A DNA stretch of 38,441 nucleotides, from assembly GCA_001515985.1 (NCBI GenBank), contig LOET01000065.1, forward strand, positions 1-38,441, given 5' to 3'. The position numbers were made by a program, and so were the translations under genes. The notes beneath the pieces were generated by a model. It was not told the DNA's origin, did not search any database, and saw nothing but the letters and a program-made list of their open reading frames with translations. Positions 1-8,456 of the stretch are shown here, piece by piece (within the stretch, counting starts at the first letter, position 1; each line of letters starts with the position of its first letter). Source of the DNA: Sphingomonadales bacterium BRH_c3 (GTDB lineage Bacteria; Pseudomonadota; Alphaproteobacteria; Sphingomonadales; Sphingomonadaceae).

Positions 1-924
<924 letters not shown>

Positions 925-928
925 GGCG

Positions 929-1006
929 ATGCTCGAGGAACTCCACCCGCAGGCGCTTCGTATCGCTGCCGTGCTGAGCCTGCTGGAGAACGCGCTTTCA
1001 GCCTAG
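929..1006 (+). CDS. possible 25-residue ORF after ligA
   Basis: ATG at 929 opens a 25-codon frame ending TAG at 1004-1006 (MLEELHPQALRIAAVLSLLE...), four bases after the ligA stop. It overlaps the tail of the convergent DUF2459 gene by four bases. The predicted peptide is mostly amphipathic helix. I recognise no family. It could be a small leader-like or decayed C-terminal fragment, or chance. No strong ribosome binding site precedes it. Confidence 0.2.
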   Translation: MLEELHPQALRIAAVLSLLENALSA

Positions 1007-1671
1007 CGCCGGGGCACCCATTTCATCACGCCGCCTGCCATCGGCGTCCACCATCCCGTCTTGATCCCTGCTGCCGCCAGCGTGTCGCTGGTCCACTGGT
1101 TGCAGGTCTTGCCCAGATGGTAGCTGCCCGGCGCATCGTAGAATATGTCGTAATCTTCATAGCCGGGATGGGTTGTGCGCTCTCCGCGTGGCAGCACCAG
1201 CTGCTCGATCTGCGCCACCAGCAGCGCATATTCCGCATGGCTGATGGTCAATTCGCGGTGATCGGGCGAGGGTGCCGGGCGGACATAATGCGCCACATGC
1301 AACAGGCCATCGCCGCCGCTTGCCGCGCTCCACACCGTGCCCAGCGAAAGATCCCACCAGCTTGGTGTGTTGAGGAACACTTCACGCTCGCCCCAACTCA
1401 CCGAGACATGGGTGTAGGGGCGGCGCGGCGTCAGCACATCATCAGCCGGGAATTCCTCGCGCCAATCCTTTTGCGGCGTGACCACCGGCATCGCGATCGC
1501 GGTGTGCACGCCATTGGTCTCTACCATGATGGTGACGCCGCGGGCGGGCTCCTGCCAATTGCCGTTGCGGGGGATGGACGAACCGATCCATGCCGAAAGC
1601 AGGAAAAGCGCGGCAAGCGCCAGCAGCATGGCCAGCGGCCAAAGCAGCAGGCGCTTGATCCAGCGCCTCAC
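1003..1671 (-). CDS. DUF2459 / TIGR02117 family membrane-anchored protein
   Basis: Conserved protein of unknown function resembling the DUF2459 (TIGR02117) family. One N-terminal membrane segment (LLLWPLAMLLALAALFLLSAWIG) is followed by a soluble domain, probably periplasmic. Family-like stretches include VETNGVHTAIAMPV, YTHVSVSWGEREVFLNTPSW and YHLGKTCNQWTSDTLAAAGI; the conserved H and C/W residues suggest a papain-like (NlpC-like) fold, which is inference. GTG at 1671 is chosen because it gives a four-base GTGA overlap with the prmA stop, as at the other junction in this run. A TTG at 1689 would add six residues. It is the last gene of the reverse-strand SDR-bla-prmA run. Confidence 0.75.
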   Translation of the reverse strand: MRRWIKRLLLWPLAMLLALAALFLLSAWIGSSIPRNGNWQEPARGVTIMVETNGVHTAIAMPVVTPQKDWREEFPADDVLTPRRPYTHVSVSWGEREVFLNTPSWWDLSLGTVWSAASGGDGLLHVAHYVRPAPSPDHRELTISHAEYALLVAQIEQLVLPRGERTTHPGYEDYDIFYDAPGSYHLGKTCNQWTSDTLAAAGIKTGWWTPMAGGVMKWVPRR

Positions 1672-2564
1672 TGCCGCTTGCGCAGCCAAAGGATCGACCA
1701 GTCACCATTGACCATGCGTTCGGCCAGGCGGAATCCTGCCGTGCGATAGGCGCAGCGCACGCGCGCTTCCTGCGTTTCGAGCAGACCAGCCAGCAGCACA
1801 TGCCCGCCCGGCACAACGGCTGCGGCAAAATCGGGAGCCAGCTCGACCAGCGGCCCGGCAAGGATATTGGCAAACAGCAGATCGTATGGCCCGCGTGCTT
1901 CGAGTAGTGGGTGCTGCATCCCATCGGCGATCACCATGGTCAGTTCGCCCGCTCGTGCGCCCAGCTTCACGCCGTTGAGATCGGCATTGTCGGTTACTAC
2001 GCCAGCGCACACCTCATCGATATCCGATGCCGTCGCCAACGCGCGCGGCCACAGATGCATGGCCGCAAAGGCCAGCAGGCCGGTGCCCGTGCCGATGTCA
2101 GCCAGATTGCGCGCCATCACGCCGCGGCGTTTCATTGCATCAAGCATGGCGAGGCAACCCGCCGTGGTTTCGTGCTGGCCGGTGCCGAAGGCCTGGCTGG
2201 CGGGAATAACGAAATTGACCGCATCCTTGGCAGGCGCATGCTCAGGCGTATGGACATGGAACCGGCCCGCGCGAATTGGCTCGACGCCCTGCTGGCTCAG
2301 GGTAAGCCAGTCTTCATCTGGCAATTGCTCGGCGGTGATTTTGGGCGCTTTATCAGCAAACAATCCAGCGATGGCACGCTTTTGCGCAGGGCCCGGCTTG
2401 TGGGGATACCATGCTTCCAGCACCCAGTCGTCAGGGCGATCTTGCGCCACTTCGCTGCCTGAGATGACCAGTTCGGGATCCCAGTCCCACACCTCGTCAT
2501 GCGCGAGCAGCGCGGCCTGGACGACCTGCTTTGGAGCAAAAGCGAAGAGCTTCCAGCTGGTCAC
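1668..2564 (-). CDS. prmA: Ribosomal protein L11 methyltransferase PrmA
   Basis: SAM-dependent methyltransferase of about 298 residues that trimethylates ribosomal protein L11. The N-terminal half is the substrate-recognition domain. The catalytic half carries the SAM motif I (LADIGTGTGLLAFAA), an acidic SAM-binding position (ASDIDEVC) and the PrmA-type NPL-loop equivalent (FANILAGPLVEL). The stretch VNFVIPASQAFGTGQHETT is typical of the family. The reading frame extends farther upstream, but that part encodes out-of-frame lactamase sequence. The GTG at 2562-2564 is the likely start: it overlaps the TGA of the upstream metallo-beta-lactamase gene (GTGA), suggesting translational coupling. Confidence 0.93.
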   Translation of the reverse strand: MTSWKLFAFAPKQVVQAALLAHDEVWDWDPELVISGSEVAQDRPDDWVLEAWYPHKPGPAQKRAIAGLFADKAPKITAEQLPDEDWLTLSQQGVEPIRAGRFHVHTPEHAPAKDAVNFVIPASQAFGTGQHETTAGCLAMLDAMKRRGVMARNLADIGTGTGLLAFAAMHLWPRALATASDIDEVCAGVVTDNADLNGVKLGARAGELTMVIADGMQHPLLEARGPYDLLFANILAGPLVELAPDFAAAVVPGGHVLLAGLLETQEARVRCAYRTAGFRLAERMVNGDWSILWLRKRQ

Positions 2565-3472
2565 TTGGCGGCCGCTTCCTTCGCGAGGCGCGCGTCGAGC
2601 CGGGCGGTGACCGAGGCGGCATAAGCCTGGCAGGCACCGGGATCGATCCATGGCGCCTCGCCCTTCAGTCGCGCGGGCATATTGCTGGCGGATGGGTGCG
2701 GCGTCAGCAGCAGGTCGCAATCGAGTGCGGCCAGCCGCGCGATGCCGCGGCGAAACATTGAAACATATTCAGGATGGTCGGTGAAGCGATACTCGTCGCT
2801 GCTGACTGCGGTAAGGCTGTCGCCAAACACTATGGTGACACATTCGGCACTGTCGCAGCTTTGCCATTGCCAACTCATCGCTCCAAGTGTGTGGCCGGGC
2901 GTAGCGACAGCTGTAATAGTGACGCCAGCCAGTGTGATTTCTTCGCTATCACGGACAGTGCGGATTTCACCAGCCACCGGAGCCATCGGGTCATGCAAGC
3001 CTGCTTGCGGATCGCGCGGGTTGTCCTTGCCGCTGCGCAGGACGGGGGCGGCGTCGGCGCTGGTATAGACCGGCGCTCCGCTCAATTGCTGCAAGCGCGC
3101 GAGGCCGCCGACATGGTCATAATGCTCATGGCTGGTGAGCAGGGCCTTCACTTCGGCGACCGAGTGGCCAAGCGCGGCGACATTGGTTTCCACGACTTGC
3201 GATCCCGCCTCGGTCCCGCTGTCGATCAGCACGATCCCCGCATCGCCGACAATCAGGATCGCAGCAATGCCGCAGGTGCCCACGTAATAGACATTGCCGT
3301 GGATCTGGTATGGCGGGGCGGGCTTGTCCCATTCGTCCCAATCGGTGCAGGTAGCGGCCCAAGCAGCGCGGTTTTGTTCCGGGGCAAGCGGTGCCGAGGC
3401 ATTTGCGTGGGCGCAGCCTGCACAAACCAGTGCGATCAACGGTGCAGCATTGGGGACTATCTTATCGAACAT
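2561..3472 (-). CDS. Subclass B3 metallo-beta-lactamase-type hydrolase
   Basis: Secreted MBL-fold enzyme of about 303 residues matching subclass B3 metallo-beta-lactamases, zinc enzymes that hydrolyse beta-lactams. With the start used here, ligands are H115-E-H117-Y-D119-H120, H194 (ATPGHTLGAMSW) and H259 (LLTPHPSASN). FGDSLTAVSSDEYRF is a B3-like stretch. The N-terminus is hydrophobic and exported (LIALVCAGCAHA); an LVCAGC string could act as a poor lipobox. ATG 3470-3472 is preferred over the one at 3484 because GGAG sits six bases upstream of it. It overlaps the SDR stop by 11 bases and the prmA start by four. No mobile element flanks it, so it looks chromosomal. Activity on antibiotics is inferred from family only. 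Confidence 0.88.
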   Translation of the reverse strand: MFDKIVPNAAPLIALVCAGCAHANASAPLAPEQNRAAWAATCTDWDEWDKPAPPYQIHGNVYYVGTCGIAAILIVGDAGIVLIDSGTEAGSQVVETNVAALGHSVAEVKALLTSHEHYDHVGGLARLQQLSGAPVYTSADAAPVLRSGKDNPRDPQAGLHDPMAPVAGEIRTVRDSEEITLAGVTITAVATPGHTLGAMSWQWQSCDSAECVTIVFGDSLTAVSSDEYRFTDHPEYVSMFRRGIARLAALDCDLLLTPHPSASNMPARLKGEAPWIDPGACQAYAASVTARLDARLAKEAAAK

Positions 3473-4172
3473 AACTTGCTCCATTGGCGTCGATCACGGC
3501 GCCGGTCATGCTTTCGGGCGCGTCGAGCGCGCAGAACTCGATGATTTTTGCGATCTCTTCAGGCGTCGCCACCCTCCCGAGCGGAATATCGCGCAACAAT
3601 TCCGGCCCGCCGCGGCTGGCAAGATAGTCGCCCGCCATGGCGGTGTCGGTAAAGCCCGGCGTTATGGCGAAGCTGACAATCCCCTCGCGCGCGTATCCAC
3701 GGGCGATTGTCTTGTGCATCGCCAGCATCCCGCCCTTGGCCGCGGCATAGTGCCAGTGCGCAGGCGAATCTCCGCGATATCCGGCGCGGCTGGCAACATG
3801 CACGATGCGGCCCGGCACTCCGCGTTCGAGCCAGTGACGGACAGCGAAGCGGCTGAGCTGTGCGGCGGCAGTGAGATTGATCCGCAAGGTTTCTTCCCAG
3901 CTATCCAGCCATTCGATGTCCGACGAATCGAGCGCTGCCGCCTTGAACAGTCCGGCGTTGTTGACGAGCACGTCGATCTTGCCGCCCGCGCGCTCGAGCG
4001 CCGATTCCCACAGCAGCTGAGGCGCAGAAGGCTGAGTAAAGTCGGCCGCTACGGTCATCGCGTCTGCGGCGCTGCTGGCATGGCCGATCACTTTTGCGCC
4101 GCGCGACTCGAGCGCGTCTCGCGCCGCCGCGCCGATTCCCCGGCTGGATCCGGTGACTAAAATGCATTTCAT
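3462..4172 (-). CDS. SDR family oxidoreductase (FabG-like)
   Basis: Short-chain dehydrogenase/reductase of 236 residues with an NAD(P)-binding Rossmann fold. The cofactor motif TGSSRGIG is at residues 7-14, NNAG near 71-74, and the catalytic set S128, Y142, K146 (VASRAGYRG...HYAAAKGG) is intact. PGFTDTAMAG is the usual post-catalytic loop. The substrate is unknown; FabG or other 3-oxoacyl reductases are the nearest look-alikes. The frame is open 63 codons upstream, but ATG 4170-4172 starts exactly at the beginning of the Rossmann fold. It is first in the reverse run and divergent from sdhC, with 118 bases between. Confidence 0.9.
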   Translation of the reverse strand: MKCILVTGSSRGIGAAARDALESRGAKVIGHASSAADAMTVAADFTQPSAPQLLWESALERAGGKIDVLVNNAGLFKAAALDSSDIEWLDSWEETLRINLTAAAQLSRFAVRHWLERGVPGRIVHVASRAGYRGDSPAHWHYAAAKGGMLAMHKTIARGYAREGIVSFAITPGFTDTAMAGDYLASRGGPELLRDIPLGRVATPEEIAKIIEFCALDAPESMTGAVIDANGASYVR

Positions 4173-4290
4173 GCACGGTTCTATCCGAAACTTTGCAAGC
4201 GGAGTCGAGCGGAACTCACTGAAACGCGGGTTGTCACACGCGCCACGCACGCTAAGTGGGGTGCCAACCGCGACAATCGGATAATTGACC

Positions 4291-4683
4291 ATGCCCAACA
4301 GACCATTATCGCCGCACCTCCTCGATGGAGCTAGGCTGCACTGGAAATGGGGGCCGCACATGCTGGTCTCGATCCTGCACCGGGCAACCGGTGACGGGAT
4401 GGCGCTGGTGGGCCTGTTCGTGCTGGTGTGGTGGCTGGGCGCGCTCGCCAGCGGACCTGAATATTACGCCGCTTTCACGGACATGATGGCTTCGCCGGTT
4501 GGCATGGTGGTGCTGGTGGGCCTTAGCTGGGCCTTCTTCACTCACATGATGAGCGGCCTCAGGCACTTCGTGCTCGATATCGGTGCGGGGTATGAGCTGG
4601 GCACCAATCGCTTCTGGTCAATTGCATCGCCAATCATCGCCATTCTGCTGACAGCGGGCTTCTGGGCCCTGCTGCTGCGCTAA
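4291..4683 (+). CDS. sdhC: Succinate dehydrogenase cytochrome b556 subunit SdhC
   Basis: Membrane anchor of complex II (130 residues), carrying haem b and part of the ubiquinone site. RPLSPHL near the N-terminus and SILHRATGDGMA (quinone-site Ser/Arg) match the family. The haem-ligand signature H-x3-GLRH (HMMSGLRHF) is present, and there are three membrane helices. ATG 4291 is chosen over TTG 4285 because family members start close to the (M)xNRPLSPHL sequence. It begins the sdhCDA operon; sdhD follows after 11 bases. Confidence 0.94.
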   Translation: MPNRPLSPHLLDGARLHWKWGPHMLVSILHRATGDGMALVGLFVLVWWLGALASGPEYYAAFTDMMASPVGMVVLVGLSWAFFTHMMSGLRHFVLDIGAGYELGTNRFWSIASPIIAILLTAGFWALLLR

Positions 4684-4694
4684 GGACATTCGCA

Positions 4695-5081
4695 ATGGGT
4701 AATGGAACATCTCTCGGTAAAGTGCGCGGGCTTGGCTCCGCGCATCAAGGCGCGCATCACTGGCTGCTGCAACGTTTTACCGCGATCGGCAATCTGGTGC
4801 TGATGATCTGGCTTGCGGGCAGCATTTTGTGGCTGCCCGATCTTGGCCATGCCACCGTCAGTGAATGGCTGGCCCAGCCGGTTTCCGCCATGGCCATGAT
4901 CCTGCTGGTGATCAGCACTTTCTGGCACGCCCGGCTTGGCCTGCAGGTGCTGATCGAGGATTATGTCCACAATGCCGGCAGCAAATTTGCCTGCATTGCC
5001 GCGCTCAACCTTGCCGTGATCGGCGGCGGGGCCTTCGCCATTTTCTCTGTTGCCAGCCTTGCCTTTGGAGGAGCCGCCTGA
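4695..5081 (+). CDS. sdhD: Succinate dehydrogenase hydrophobic membrane anchor SdhD
   Basis: Second membrane anchor of complex II (128 residues) with three predicted membrane helices. [18 protein letters not shown] is the usual entry to the first helix. The haem/quinone motif [17 protein letters not shown] is conserved and supplies the second haem histidine. AAGGA at the sdhC stop is a plausible ribosome binding site. Its TGA shares one base with the ATG of sdhA (TGATG), so the two are likely translationally coupled. Confidence 0.94.
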   Translation: MGNGTSLGKVRGLGSAHQGAHHWLLQRFTAIGNLVLMIWLAGSILWLPDLGHATVSEWLAQPVSAMAMILLVISTFWHARLGLQVLIEDYVHNAGSKFACIAALNLAVIGGGAFAIFSVASLAFGGAA

Positions 5082-6901
5082 TGGCCGACACCTCAGCCTA
5101 CAAGATCATCGACCACACTTATGATGTGGTGGTCGTCGGCGCGGGCGGTTCGGGCCTGCGCGCCACCATGGGCGCAGCCGAGGCCGGGCTCAAGACCGCG
5201 AATATCACCAAGGTTTTCCCCACAAGGTCGCACACGGTCGCCGCACAGGGCGGGATTGCCGCTTCGCTGTGCAACAACACGCCGGATCACTGGCAGTGGC
5301 ACATGTTCGACACCGTCAAGGGGTCTGACTGGCTGGGCGATCAGGACGCGATCGAATATATGGTGCGCGAGGCGCCCGCAGCGGTTTACGAGCTTGAACA
5401 TGCCGGCGTGCCATTCAGCCGCAATGAGGATGGCACGATCTACCAACGCCCGTTCGGTGGGCACATGCAGAATATGGGCGAAGGGCCGCCGGTGCAGCGC
5501 ACCTGTGCTGCGGCTGACCGCACTGGCCACGCCATGCTTCATGCGCTCTATCAGCAGAGCCTCAAATATGATGCGGATTTCTTCATCGAGTATTTCGCCA
5601 TTGACCTGATCATGGCGGGCGAGGGGGCTGATCGCAGGTGTGTGGGCGTGATGGCGATGTGCCTTGACGATGGCACGATCCACCGCTTCCAGGCCAAGGC
5701 GGTCGTCCTGGCAACCGGCGGCTTCGGGCGCACCTATTTCACTTGTACCAGCGCGCATACCTGCACCGGCGATGGCGGCGGCATGGTGCTGCGCGCAGGG
5801 CTGCCGCTGCAGGACATGGAATTCGTCCAGTTTCACCCCACCGGCATCTATGGCGCGGGCGTGCTCATCACCGAGGGTGCACGCGGCGAAGGCGGCTACC
5901 TGACCAATAGCGAGGGGGAGCGTTTCATGGAACGCTATGCGCCTTCTGCGAAGGATCTTGCCAGCCGCGACGTGGTTTCACGGTCGATGGCGCTGGAAAT
6001 GCGCGAAGGGCGCGGCGTTGGCGATCATGGCGACTATATTTACCTGCATCTCGATCATATCGATCCCAAGGTGCTGGCCGAGCGCCTGCCGGGCATCACC
6101 GAAAGTGGCAAGATATTCGCCGGTGTCGACCTGACACGCGAACCTCTGCCGGTGTGCCCCACGGTTCACTACAATATGGGCGGCATTCCCACGAACTACA
6201 TGGGCGAAGTGCTCAATCCCACCGCGGATAGCGCCGATGCCACCGTGCCCGGCCTGTTTGCCGTGGGCGAGGCGGCCTGCGTTTCGGTTCATGGCGCGAA
6301 CCGCCTTGGTTCGAATTCACTAATCGATCTCGTGGTGTTTGGCCGCGCCGCGGGCCACCGGCTGAAAGAGACTGTCAAGCCGGGCACGGCGCATGCCGCG
6401 CTGCCGGCGGATTCGGCCGATCAGGCGCTGGGGCGGCTCGATCATTTCCGCCACGCCAATGGCGGATCGCCCACGGCCGAAGTGCGCATTGAAATGCAGC
6501 GGACGATGCAGGCGCATGCGGCGGTGTTCCGCACCGATGAACTGATGGCGGAAGGCAAGGTCAAGCTGGCCAAGGCCTATGAGCGGATGCAGGACATCAG
6601 GGTTACGGATCGCAGCCTGATCTGGAATTCGGACCTGATCGAGACGCTTGAGCTGGACAATCTGATCAGCCAGGCATCGGTCACGCTGCACGGCGCCCAT
6701 GCCCGCAAGGAAAGCCGCGGCGCGCACGCGCATGAGGATTTCCCGGATCGCGATGATGCCAACTGGATGAAGCACACGCTCAGCCATTTCGATGGCTGGG
6801 GCGGCAATGGTGGCAAGGTGACGCTGAGTTATCGTGACGTCCACAACTACACGCTCACTGACGATATCGAATACATCAAGCCGAAGAAGCGGGTGTATTG
6901 A
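5081..6901 (+). CDS. sdhA: Succinate dehydrogenase flavoprotein subunit SdhA
   Basis: Catalytic flavoprotein of complex II (606 residues), oxidising succinate to fumarate. The FAD-binding motif [15 protein letters not shown] is near residue 14. The covalent flavin histidine is H51 in [12 protein letters not shown]. The active-site stretches [19 protein letters not shown] and [11 protein letters not shown] are intact. The C-terminal domain is full length. GGAGGAG lies just upstream of ATG 5081; the frame's upstream extension runs through sdhD in another frame and is not real. No iron-sulphur subunit gene (sdhB) follows: a reverse-strand Rrf2 gene lies downstream instead. Confidence 0.98.
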   Translation: MADTSAYKIIDHTYDVVVVGAGGSGLRATMGAAEAGLKTANITKVFPTRSHTVAAQGGIAASLCNNTPDHWQWHMFDTVKGSDWLGDQDAIEYMVREAPAAVYELEHAGVPFSRNEDGTIYQRPFGGHMQNMGEGPPVQRTCAAADRTGHAMLHALYQQSLKYDADFFIEYFAIDLIMAGEGADRRCVGVMAMCLDDGTIHRFQAKAVVLATGGFGRTYFTCTSAHTCTGDGGGMVLRAGLPLQDMEFVQFHPTGIYGAGVLITEGARGEGGYLTNSEGERFMERYAPSAKDLASRDVVSRSMALEMREGRGVGDHGDYIYLHLDHIDPKVLAERLPGITESGKIFAGVDLTREPLPVCPTVHYNMGGIPTNYMGEVLNPTADSADATVPGLFAVGEAACVSVHGANRLGSNSLIDLVVFGRAAGHRLKETVKPGTAHAALPADSADQALGRLDHFRHANGGSPTAEVRIEMQRTMQAHAAVFRTDELMAEGKVKLAKAYERMQDIRVTDRSLIWNSDLIETLELDNLISQASVTLHGAHARKESRGAHAHEDFPDRDDANWMKHTLSHFDGWGGNGGKVTLSYRDVHNYTLTDDIEYIKPKKRVY

Positions 6902-6968
6902 GCGGCGCGGGATCGGTCTGCTTCGGGAACGATGCAGGCGATTTGACCTGATCTGACCGTTTCGCCCT

Positions 6969-7011
6969 GGCCTGATCGCAGGCCGGGCTGCGCGGCGTGA
7001 AGCGGCCCGGC
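6969..7011. terminator. hairpin between convergent sdhA and Rrf2 gene
   Basis: Two mutually exclusive stems occur in the gap between convergent genes: GGCCTG/CAGGCC (6969-6984) and GCCGGGC/GCCCGGC (6982-7011). There is no clear T-run, so an intrinsic terminator is only possible. Confidence 0.35.
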
Positions 7012-7014
7012 TGT

Positions 7015-7446
7015 TCAGGCGATAGCCAGTTTCTCCAGCAGGTTTTGGCGCCTGTTGTTGAGCAGGTCTTCAAGCGTGAAGCCGTCAAGATGCGAAAGGA
7101 ACGCATCAAGCGCGCCTGCCAGCGCCGGCTTCAGGCGGCAGGCTCCGTCGATCGAACAGTCGGCATCGCCCCCCATGCATGACACGAAACCTTCGAACCG
7201 TTCGAGCCGCCGCACAACGGCACCCAGGTTGATGTCGCGCGGATCGCGCGCCAGGCGCAGGCCGCCCCCGCGCCCGCGCGTGGTTTCGATCAACCCTTCG
7301 GCCTGAAGCGCTTGCACCACCTTGGCGAGGTGGTTGCGCGAAATCCGGTAACGATCGGCAATCTCGTCAATTGTCGCTTGTCGCTCGGTCGCGCCCAGCA
7401 TCAGCATGATGCGCAGGGCGTAGTCTGTTTTGAGGCTCAGCTGCAT
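7015..7446 (-). CDS. Rrf2 family regulator, NsrR-like
   Basis: Winged-helix repressor of 143 residues. It starts with the family N-terminus MQLSLKTDYALRIMLML and has a recognition region around ISRNHLAKVVQALQAEGLIETTRGRGGG. Three cysteines (C-x6-C-x5-C, in SCMGGDADCSIDGAC) sit where NsrR and IscR bind an Fe-S cluster that senses nitric oxide or redox state. ATG 7446 is the family start; 37 upstream codons are spurious. It is divergent from a group III truncated haemoglobin gene with 82 bases between, which supports an NsrR-like role in nitric oxide response. The cluster and effector are inferred. Confidence 0.88.
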   Translation of the reverse strand: MQLSLKTDYALRIMLMLGATERQATIDEIADRYRISRNHLAKVVQALQAEGLIETTRGRGGGLRLARDPRDINLGAVVRRLERFEGFVSCMGGDADCSIDGACRLKPALAGALDAFLSHLDGFTLEDLLNNRRQNLLEKLAIA

Positions 7447-7492
7447 AAAATGGGTATATGAAGTATTGCTTTTATCCGCAAGGCGATTAAGC

Positions 7493-7509
7493 AGGTAATT
7501 GAAATACCT
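7493..7509. promoter_or_regulatory. 17-base palindrome, putative Rrf2/NsrR operator
   Basis: AGGTAATTGAAATACCT is an inverted repeat (seven of eight half-site positions pair around a central G). It lies 20 bases before the haemoglobin ATG and 47 bases before the divergent regulator ATG, where a shared operator would be expected. The AT-rich dyad resembles Rrf2-type sites in general form; binding is inferred. Confidence 0.5.
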
Positions 7510-7528
7510 CTTTACGAGTCGATGGATC

Positions 7529-8014
7529 ATGAACACCTCCGCCACGCAAGAACGCACCCGCGATCAGGTCGCGCGCATCCGTGCAGCAAAGCGCGCCAAG
7601 GCTGTTGCCGTCGGAGTGGATGAGGCCTTCGTTTCGCAGCTCGTCGAGGGATTCTACGCGGCGGTGCGGGATGATGACCTGCTCGGCCCGATCTTCGCTC
7701 AGCGCATCGCTGACTGGCCGCAGCACCTTGATCGGATGAAGCGTTTCTGGCGCTCGATCCTGTTCAACAGCGGCGAATTCTCGGGCAATCCGATGCTCAA
7801 GCACATGGCGATTCCGGGCCTTGAAGAGCGCCACTTCGCCCGCTGGCTGGAGCTGTTCTATGCGCAGCTGCGCACGCTCGAATCCACGCCCGGTGCGGCC
7901 CCGCTTGTTGGCCGGAGCGCCCGGATGATTGCCGACAGTCTGCTTACCGGAATTGCCACTCGCCGCAGCGGGTTGGCGGGATCTCGCGCAGGAGGAAACC
8001 TTCCCCATGTTTGA
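7529..8014 (+). CDS. Group III truncated haemoglobin
   Basis: Globin of 161 residues. Family positions can be placed as Tyr B10 (Y43 in GFYAAV), His E7 (H67 in WPQHLDRMKRFW), proximal His F8 (H92 in PMLKHMAIPG) and Trp G8 (W106 in HFARWLELF), the set expected of group III (Campylobacter Ctb-like) truncated haemoglobins. These proteins bind oxygen and are linked to nitric oxide and peroxide chemistry. An N-terminal extension of about 30 charged residues precedes helix B. ATG 7529 has only a weak GGA upstream. The frame continues to an internal TTG at 7499, which would overlap the operator-like palindrome. Confidence 0.87.
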   Translation: MNTSATQERTRDQVARIRAAKRAKAVAVGVDEAFVSQLVEGFYAAVRDDDLLGPIFAQRIADWPQHLDRMKRFWRSILFNSGEFSGNPMLKHMAIPGLEERHFARWLELFYAQLRTLESTPGAAPLVGRSARMIADSLLTGIATRRSGLAGSRAGGNLPHV

Positions 8015-8456
8015 TTTCAATCTTCATCAGGCCGAACAGGTCGAACACGAAGTTCTGGCCCAGGATGTCGCGTGCAGTGAGGTCGGTGTTTCGCCTCTAC
8101 CTGAGGCCAAGCCGGGCTTTCAGTTCCCGCCGCGCGTGTGGGGTTTGATGCTGGCATCCTATGCCGTTTTCTTCGTGGCCATTTTCGCTGCCACTGGCGG
8201 AAGCGGCCACGCACGCTTCGCGATTGTCATTTCCGTGCTTTACACAGCGATGTTCTTCGGGGTTGCGCGGATCGGAGCGGGTATTGGCGGGCCGGAACGG
8301 CTTTCACCTCTGGATCGGGGGCAGCCGCTTCAGACATGGACGGGGCCGATGGATTCACGCTCGGCCTATGCACAGGTGCTGGTGGTTCCCATGGTGATCG
8401 CGCTGTTCGGAATCGGCATCGCCGCCATCATCGCCGTCATTGACTTCACGGCTTAG
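8007..8456 (+). CDS. Small membrane protein coupled to the truncated haemoglobin
   Basis: Unrecognised 149-residue protein with a soluble N-terminus of about 45 residues and three predicted membrane helices (VWGLMLASYAVFFVAIFAATG; FAIVISVLYTAMFFGVARIG; VLVVPMVIALFGIGIAAIIAVI). GGAGG at 7991-7995 precedes ATG 8007, and the start overlaps the globin stop by eight bases, so the two are probably co-translated. Position suggests a role next to the globin in nitric oxide or redox stress. No catalytic motif is visible. Its TAG overlaps the stop codon of the convergent downstream gene. Confidence 0.75.
   Translation: MFDFNLHQAEQVEHEVLAQDVACSEVGVSPLPEAKPGFQFPPRVWGLMLASYAVFFVAIFAATGGSGHARFAIVISVLYTAMFFGVARIGAGIGGPERLSPLDRGQPLQTWTGPMDSRSAYAQVLVVPMVIALFGIGIAAIIAVIDFTA

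Noticed and set aside
4865-5080. N-terminal extension of the sdhA frame
   Set aside because: The stretch overlaps sdhD in another frame and is Cys/Arg-rich; ATG 5081 with GGAGGAG is the true start.
5093-5836. 247-codon minus-strand frame inside sdhA
   Set aside because: Antisense to the conserved FAD-binding half of SdhA; no independent start signal or motif.
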